Source: Bacillota bacterium (lineage in GTDB: Bacteria; Bacillota; Clostridia; Lachnospirales; Lachnospiraceae). Taken from it: a DNA stretch of 9,606 nucleotides. The translations under genes were made by a program, and so were the position numbers. Below the pieces are notes generated by a model. That model searched no databases. It was not told where the DNA came from and saw only the letters and a list, made by a program, of their open reading frames with translations. The stretch is taken from the NCBI GenBank assembly GCA_023392995.1, contig JAEWMZ010000484.1, positions 1 to 9,606 on the forward strand, given 5' to 3'. Positions 4,398 to 9,606 of the stretch are shown here, piece by piece. Positions within the stretch are counted from its first letter, which is position 1. The number at the start of each line of letters is the position of its first letter.

Positions 4398-6488
4398 ATG
4401 CTTTTAAGAAGGTTAAAATTAAATTACTTCGGGCGGTTTCAGAATAAAGAAATTGAGTTAAAGCCTGGTATTAATCTGATCTATGGAGAAAATGAAGCGG
4501 GGAAATCGACGCTTCATACCTTTATCAAAGGCATGTTTTTCGGGATAGAGCGTATGAGAGGAAGAGGAGCTGCCACAAAAGATGACATTTATCAGAAGTA
4601 CCTTCCCTGGGATTATCCAGGAGCTTATAGTGGAAGTCTGGAACTGGAGGAGAATGGTCGAAGCTACCAGCTCAGTCGAAGCTTCCATGCGAACGATAAA
4701 AGGTTCTCGATCCTTGACCTGGCTACCGGGCGCGAAATAAAGCAGGAAGGGTCAATTTGTGACCTGCTTCCGGGGCTTACTGAGGCTACCTATAAAAATA
4801 CAATTAGCATAGAGCAGCTCAAGGCTTCCACAGATGCGGAACTGGCAGCCAGAGTGCAGAATTATATGGCCAATTTATCCCTTGCCAAAAGCCAGGAGGT
4901 GGATGTGTCAAAAGCGGCTCAGCTGTTGACAGAGCAGCGCAAGCTGCATGATACAAGTAAGATAAGAGAAGAAATAGCAAGAGTTAAGTCATTGCTGGAA
5001 GAGAATACGAAAAATGAAGAAAGATTAGATTATTTATCGTTTCAACTAAGGGAGCTGCAAGCAAAAGAACAGCAGATCAGAGAAAGAAGGGAAGCCATCT
5101 GTCCCGTAGATAGCCAGGAGGAACAGCGAATAAGGCAGCTGCCTGCAATACTGGAAAAATATCTATCCTATGAGCGGATATCAGTTCAGTTAAAGCAGCT
5201 GGAGCATCAGCAGGAAATCCTTAAGAATAAGCAGGGGGAAATCGTACTCTTTGAAGCTGAAACAGATGAGATCGAGAAAGCCGTAAAAGAGTTGGAGCAG
5301 AAGCAGCGCCTACAGGTTGATCTGGAGCAAGTAAAGTTTGATTTAACGCAAATGAAAGATCGGCTTCATAAAAGTTTAAGAAAAAAGCAAATAATTAGTT
5401 TTATTATCCTTGTATTTCTGATCCTGATGATTCTAATAATAATACCGATTACCCAAGCTTTCAAGCTCTTGCTAATTGCCGCTGTGATTAGCGTGGGGAT
5501 AGGAATCTATTTTATTATGGGCAGAGCAATGGAACGAGAAGAGCTTAAATTTCGTCAAAAGGAAGATAAGTATCATAATCGGAGTCTTGAGCTTGAAGAA
5601 GAAATAAATCGACTATTATTCAAATACCGGATTAAGGGACCAGAAGAGCTTGTAGAAAAACAAAAAAAAGCTATGGTGCTGCATATTTCCAAAGAGCATG
5701 CCCAGCAGCAAATGGTAGAATTAGAACAACGACTGCAAGAGCTTGAGGATGAAAAAGATGTCCTTTATGAGGCTATCATGAAATACATACAGTATTTTCT
5801 TGAGGAGGATGAATTAAATCGTGATTCCATACAAAGGCTACAAGTGGAGATTGAGCGAAGACAAGGAGAATCCGCAAGCAGAACACAGGAGAAGGAAAAA
5901 GAACTGGAAGCCTGCAGGTTGGAGCTGGAAAGGCTCCGCTGGGAAATAGCATCTTTGGAGGATAATGAAGAACAGCTCCTTAAGAATATGGAGTATTATA
6001 AAGAGCTGGAGAAGAAGGAACAGGAAGAAAGTGTGGAGCTAGATGCAATAAACCTTGCTTTAACTACCATGAAAGAGCTGGCAAGTGATATCCACGATTC
6101 CTTTGGGCAGCAGCTAAATAGAGCTGTTTCAGAAATTATACAGGAAGTGACGAATGACAAATATCAGGATTTAAAGATAGATGAAAAATTAAATATAAAG
6201 CTCTGCTGGAAGGGAACTTATGTAGCACTTGATAAATTGAGTGCCGGAACGATAGATCAGGTCTATCTGGCCTTACGGCTTGCCATGGCAGATCTTCTGA
6301 TCGGAAGGAATCAAGTCCCTTTGATACTCGATGACAGCTTTGCCTTATATGATGAAGCCAGAGTGAAAGCAGCCCTGTCAAGTTTAGCAAAAAGAAAGCA
6401 AATTATATTATTTACGTGTCACAAGAGGGAGGAGGCTCTGTTGCAGGAGCTTGGGTTACAATATCATCTCGTTGACCTTTCAAAGTGA
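4398..6488 (+). CDS. yhaN: YhaN-like AAA/Rad50-family ATPase with central membrane hairpin
   Basis: 696 aa from ATG 4398 (MLLRRLKLNYFGRF, a typical family start). Walker A is GENEAGKST (30-38), and a Q-loop-like region follows (ISIEQLKAST). Residues ~170-325 and ~380-560 are long Glu/Lys/Gln/Leu-rich coiled coils. Between them, about 332-352 and 355-376, lie two strongly hydrophobic helices that would form a membrane hairpin with both coils in the cytosol. The C-terminal half-domain carries the ABC signature L-S-A-G-T (614-618), Walker B ILDDS (D645, D646), a D-loop-like YDEAR and a H-loop His675 (FTCH). This is the head-coil-head plan of SMC/Rad50/SbcC proteins. Bacillus YhaN is about 960 aa, so the coils here are clearly shorter. 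No CxxC zinc hook is seen. With YhaO it should form an ATP-driven DNA end-processing complex tethered to the membrane. Confidence 0.88.
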   Translation: MLLRRLKLNYFGRFQNKEIELKPGINLIYGENEAGKSTLHTFIKGMFFGIERMRGRGAATKDDIYQKYLPWDYPGAYSGSLELEENGRSYQLSRSFHANDKRFSILDLATGREIKQEGSICDLLPGLTEATYKNTISIEQLKASTDAELAARVQNYMANLSLAKSQEVDVSKAAQLLTEQRKLHDTSKIREEIARVKSLLEENTKNEERLDYLSFQLRELQAKEQQIRERREAICPVDSQEEQRIRQLPAILEKYLSYERISVQLKQLEHQQEILKNKQGEIVLFEAETDEIEKAVKELEQKQRLQVDLEQVKFDLTQMKDRLHKSLRKKQIISFIILVFLILMILIIIPITQAFKLLLIAAVISVGIGIYFIMGRAMEREELKFRQKEDKYHNRSLELEEEINRLLFKYRIKGPEELVEKQKKAMVLHISKEHAQQQMVELEQRLQELEDEKDVLYEAIMKYIQYFLEEDELNRDSIQRLQVEIERRQGESASRTQEKEKELEACRLELERLRWEIASLEDNEEQLLKNMEYYKELEKKEQEESVELDAINLALTTMKELASDIHDSFGQQLNRAVSEIIQEVTNDKYQDLKIDEKLNIKLCWKGTYVALDKLSAGTIDQVYLALRLAMADLLIGRNQVPLILDDSFALYDEARVKAALSSLAKRKQIILFTCHKREEALLQELGLQYHLVDLSK

Positions 6489-6510
6489 CCAATGCCTGGT
6501 AAAGGCGCAT

Positions 6511-6520
6511 GGAGGTAATT
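6511..6520 (+). promoter_or_regulatory. Ribosome site deciding the PBP start
   Basis: GGAGGT (6511-6516) is 4 nt before ATG 6521. The upstream in-frame ATG at 6509 overlaps this site, with only AAAGG (6501-6505) 3 nt before it. The start at 6521 is therefore favoured, though both could be used. Confidence 0.65.
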
Positions 6521-8989
6521 ATGTCCAAAACATCAAATCAAAAAACGTCAAATCGCAAAACATCAACTACAGAAACAGGTACCACAAAGAAGAGAAGCAG
6601 AAAATCAAAGCACCGGTTGAAGCTGAGGATACAGATTATTATCTTATCCATATTATTAATTATTGCAGTGGGTATTTCCTATTTTTATATTGCCTATGGT
6701 AAAACAATATTAGACTTACAGGCGCAGGCGAGGCAAAAGGTTAGTGAATCTACGCTGGATACCTTCCGTGCAGCTCAGACGAGTATCGTTTATGATATTA
6801 ACGGAGATGTACTTACTACCTTAAAGGCAGAAAAGGATGTGTATTATCTGGAATATCAGGACATTCCTCAGCCTTTCATTGATGCCATGCTGGTAACGGA
6901 AGATAAAAAGTTCTTTGAGCATGGCGGAATCGATTATTTTGCCAATGTCAGAGCAGCGATTGCTTTGATTAAGCATAAAGGAAAGATAACCCAAGGAGCC
7001 AGTACGATAACACAGCAGTTAGCCAGAGGCGTATTTCTCACCAATCAGGTTACCTATGAAAGAAAAATAGGAGAAATTTTCATTGCTCAGGAGCTGGAAA
7101 AACGATATTCAAAAACTCAAATTATGGAGTTTTATCTGAACGAAATCTATTTTGCCAACGGGCATTATGGAATTCAATCGGCGGCGCAGGCTTATTTCGG
7201 GAAGGATGCTGCAGAGCTTAGTCTGTCACAAATGGCATTCTTATGTGCGATTCCGAATAATCCGAGTCTATATAATCCGCTGACTAAAATTGAGAATACC
7301 TTAAAGCGCCGTGATCGGGTTTTAAAGCAGATGTATGACGATGGAAAAATTGATTTGGCTGATTACACGAAGGCGAAGAATGAAACCATAACGCTGAGTA
7401 AGACTCAGACAGAGGAAAGCGGTTATGCCAAGACCTATATCTATTATTGTACGATCCGTGCTTTAATGAAGGAGGCTGGCTTTGAATTTAAAAATACCTT
7501 TGAGAGTGACGAAGAGAAGGCGACTTACGATGAAGCCTATGAGGAGATGTACGGCAGTTATCAAAAGGCGTTATACAGTCAGGGCTACCGAATCTATACC
7601 TCCATTGACGTGACAAAGCAAAAGCTGCTGCAGGAGGCTGTGGATAAGGAGTTAGATAAATTTACAGATGTCAATGGAGAAGGTGTTTATCAAATGCAGG
7701 GTGCTGCAGTCTGCATCGATAATGATACGGGCAAAGTCGTTGCAATCGTTGGAGGCAGGGATCAGAATCTGGGAGGCTTAACACTAAATCGTGCTTATCA
7801 AAGCTATCGCCAGCCAGGAAGCTCCATTAAGCCGTTAATCGTATATACGCCTTCCTTTGAAAGAAATTATACCCCGGCCAGCAATGTGATTGATAAATAT
7901 ACGAAGGATGGACCTAAAAATGCCGATAATCGATACCTTGGAAAAATTAAACTACAAAAGGCTGTCGAGAAATCCATCAATACAATTGCCTGGAAGCTAT
8001 TTGGAGAGTTAACACCCGAGGTTGGGCTATCCTATCTTCTGGATATGAACTTTGCTAAGATTACGAAAAGTGATTATGTTCCTGCAGCTTCTCTAGGAGG
8101 ACTAACCAATGGCGTTAGTCCGGTTGAGATGGCAGCTGGCTATGCGGCGCTGGAAAACGACGGAATTTATAGAGAACCAACCTGCATTGTGAAAATTACC
8201 GACCCGGAGGACAAACAGCTTGTGGGTGATGAGGTTCAGACAAAGCAGGTGTACGAAACCAACGCTGCCCGAATCATGACGGAAGTCTTAACGGGTGTTA
8301 TTAAAAATGGTACGGCAAGAGGCTTGGGACTATCCAACACCATCAGTGCAGGAAAAACCGGTACGACCAATGATAAGAAGGATGGCTGGTTTGTCGGATA
8401 TACTCCTTATTATACCACCAGTGTATGGGTTGGTTATGATATACCCAAAAGGGTTTCAGATTTACAAGGAGCATCTTATCCGGGAAGAATCTGGCATAAT
8501 TATATGGATGAAATTCATACCTCTTCTATGAATAAGAAATTTGAGTTCTATAACTGGCGTTCTGATCTGGAAAAGGAACAGGAAGAGAAGGAGAAATTGG
8601 AACAAGAGCAAAAGGAACAGGAGGAAAGGGAGAAGGAAGAGGCAGCAGCGGCTTTAACTCAGGCGGCACAAGCAGCAGCCCTCACGCAGGCAGCTCAGGA
8701 CAGTGAGAAGGAAGAGATAACAGAGAGCCCTGAGGAACCTGAGGACGGTTGGGAGGATGGAACGGATGGAACCGATTCATCGGAGGATGGAGAGGAAGGA
8801 AATTCAGGTGTTCCCGCTACCAAAGTTCCTGCTGCGACAGCAACTGTTGCACCTGTGAATGGAGATAATCAAGAAGCGAATGGTAATGATGCTTTGAACA
8901 ATCAGAAGAAAGTGGATAATCACGGCGCAGAGAATGGTACAACACCTGGGACAGAAACAGGCACTGACACCCAGGCCTCTGGGATGTGA
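6521..8989 (+). CDS. Class A penicillin-binding protein (transglycosylase/transpeptidase)
   Basis: 822 aa. A basic Ser/Thr/Lys-rich cytosolic tail (1-36) precedes one membrane helix (~37-58); the rest is outside the cell. The GT51 transglycosylase domain (~90-265) shows catalytic E127 in TEDKKFFEHGG, GASTITQQLARG (159-170), ELEKRYSKTQIMEFYLNEIY, and the closing A-I-P-N-N-P-S motif. It polymerises lipid II into glycan strands. The transpeptidase domain (~385-660) has S434-S-I-K437 with the acylated Ser434, S485-I-N487 and K612-T-G614, all intact; it cross-links stem peptides and is the beta-lactam target. The last ~145 residues are unusual: a Glu/Lys/Gln-rich helix, two 9-residue Ala/Gln repeats, an Asp/Glu/Gly stretch, then a Thr/Asn/Gly/Pro low-complexity end. 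It lies 32 nt after yhaN and may be co-transcribed. A following GTG frame (8986) overlapping its stop is judged not a gene. Confidence 0.95.
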   Translation: MSKTSNQKTSNRKTSTTETGTTKKRSRKSKHRLKLRIQIIILSILLIIAVGISYFYIAYGKTILDLQAQARQKVSESTLDTFRAAQTSIVYDINGDVLTTLKAEKDVYYLEYQDIPQPFIDAMLVTEDKKFFEHGGIDYFANVRAAIALIKHKGKITQGASTITQQLARGVFLTNQVTYERKIGEIFIAQELEKRYSKTQIMEFYLNEIYFANGHYGIQSAAQAYFGKDAAELSLSQMAFLCAIPNNPSLYNPLTKIENTLKRRDRVLKQMYDDGKIDLADYTKAKNETITLSKTQTEESGYAKTYIYYCTIRALMKEAGFEFKNTFESDEEKATYDEAYEEMYGSYQKALYSQGYRIYTSIDVTKQKLLQEAVDKELDKFTDVNGEGVYQMQGAAVCIDNDTGKVVAIVGGRDQNLGGLTLNRAYQSYRQPGSSIKPLIVYTPSFERNYTPASNVIDKYTKDGPKNADNRYLGKIKLQKAVEKSINTIAWKLFGELTPEVGLSYLLDMNFAKITKSDYVPAASLGGLTNGVSPVEMAAGYAALENDGIYREPTCIVKITDPEDKQLVGDEVQTKQVYETNAARIMTEVLTGVIKNGTARGLGLSNTISAGKTGTTNDKKDGWFVGYTPYYTTSVWVGYDIPKRVSDLQGASYPGRIWHNYMDEIHTSSMNKKFEFYNWRSDLEKEQEEKEKLEQEQKEQEEREKEEAAAALTQAAQAAALTQAAQDSEKEEITESPEEPEDGWEDGTDGTDSSEDGEEGNSGVPATKVPAATATVAPVNGDNQEANGNDALNNQKKVDNHGAENGTTPGTETGTDTQASGM

Positions 8990-9086
8990 AAATTGTATTT
9001 AAAAGCAAGTGGCTCTTTGTTTTCAGTGTTGGGATGGGCTTCATTCTAGGAAGTTCACCCCAACACAGGATAAGTATCCATAGAAA

Positions 9087-9119
9087 AAGCGGGTCATTCA
9101 TAATCAGAATGACCCGCTT
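9087..9119 (-). terminator. Rho-independent terminator of prs
   Basis: AAGCGGGTCATTC (9087-9099) and GAATGACCCGCTT (9107-9119) form a perfect 13-bp stem with a 7-nt loop. On the minus strand it is followed by a T-run (complement of A-rich 9084-9088), the classic intrinsic terminator for prs, whose stop is 32 bp away. On the plus strand only GGTATATATC follows, so it probably stops the convergent PBP transcript less efficiently. Confidence 0.85.
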
Positions 9120-9150
9120 GGTATATATCATCGTTCCGTATCTATATCAA

Positions 9151-9606
9151 TTATTCTTTATTGCTGAAAGCACCCTGCTTATAGGTTTCTAATATGTTCT
9201 GGATTCGGTTTACCGGATTCAACAGGCCGCTGATACTGTCATCATGGTTCAGAGTATCAATGATCAGTGCCACATATTTACTCATATCAACATTGATGTA
9301 CCAAGGCTTCGTTAATAACTCAGGGGTCTGGTAGATCAGGTTTGTAGTAAGTACACGGTAAATATAACCCTTCTCATAAGCCTCATCAAGCTTATCAAAG
9401 CCATTTGTAAACAAACCGAAGGTTGCTGCAACAAAAATTCTGCCGGCATTTCTTGACTTTAATTCTTTTGCAACGTCTAAAATACTTTCGCCGGAGGAAA
9501 TCATATCATCCACGATCAGGACGTCTTTCCCTTCAATATTGGATCCAAGGAATTCAAGAGCGCCAATTGGATTACGTCCATTAACAATACGTGTATAATC
9601 ACGTCT
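9151..9606 (-). CDS. prs: Ribose-phosphate pyrophosphokinase, C-terminal part (start outside window)
   Basis: 151 visible residues, open to the right edge; the N-terminal part lies beyond it. The segment RDYTRIVNGRNPI followed by VLIVDDMISSGES (about 9484-9525) is the ribose-5-phosphate binding loop of PRPP synthetases and type I phosphoribosyltransferases. The next stretch (AATFGLFTNGFDKLDEAYEKGYIYRVLTTNLIY) matches the family's flexible-loop and C-terminal core. The end (DMSKYVALIIDTLNHDDSIS...LLNPVNRIQNIL) matches the longer clostridial form of the enzyme. It makes PRPP from ribose-5-phosphate and ATP for purine, pyrimidine, His, Trp and NAD synthesis. An internal GTG at 9513 is not a start, because conserved coding continues upstream. 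It is convergent with the PBP gene. Confidence 0.93.
   Translation of the reverse strand, partial: RRDYTRIVNGRNPIGALEFLGSNIEGKDVLIVDDMISSGESILDVAKELKSRNAGRIFVAATFGLFTNGFDKLDEAYEKGYIYRVLTTNLIYQTPELLTKPWYINVDMSKYVALIIDTLNHDDSISGLLNPVNRIQNILETYKQGAFSNKE

Noticed and set aside
8986..9192. 68-codon frame with GTGA overlap to the PBP stop and a hydrophobic start
   Set aside because: It reads through the prs terminator hairpin and into the antisense of the prs 3' end. No separate ribosome site is visible, so the overlap is probably chance.

Overview
The window looks like the chromosome of a low-to-mid G+C anaerobic Firmicute, most likely a Lachnospiraceae / Clostridium cluster XIVa species. That is an inference from AT-rich intergenic DNA, strong AGGAGG-type ribosome sites, the YhaO/YhaN-type gene pair and the clostridial style of PRPP synthetase. 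No rRNA, tRNA or CRISPR array is visible.

Left part (1-1600): the 3' end of an unrecognised gene (3-461) is followed by gene-poor, highly structured DNA. Three stable hairpins (540-583, 639-671, 681-715) surround a 24-codon ORF with a good ribosome site. Next comes a small phage-holin-like membrane protein gene (988-1281). It is flanked by three copies of a ~65-bp hairpin-forming repeat, one upstream and a tandem pair downstream, and is followed by a strong inverted-repeat terminator. This is the most unusual stretch of the window.

Middle (1601-3061, minus strand): a compact operon of a MarR-family repressor, a flavodoxin-domain protein and a membrane-anchored FMN-binding-domain protein, with overlapping genes. 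A near-consensus promoter carries two palindromes two helical turns apart, one over the -10 box, which suggests autorepression. The operon looks like a small redox module that could move electrons from a cytosolic flavodoxin toward a covalently flavinylated domain outside the membrane.

Right-middle (3150-8989, plus strand): a divergent transcription unit encoding an SbcD/YhaO-like metallophosphoesterase, a YhaN-like Rad50/SbcC-family ATPase with a membrane hairpin inside its coiled coil, and a class A penicillin-binding protein with a long low-complexity C-terminal tail. The first two probably form an Mre11-Rad50-like DNA end-processing complex held at the membrane; the third builds peptidoglycan. 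Spacing (51 and 32 nt) is compatible with one operon.

Right end (9087-9606, minus strand): the C-terminal part of ribose-phosphate pyrophosphokinase (prs), convergent with the PBP gene and ended by a 13-bp-stem terminator.
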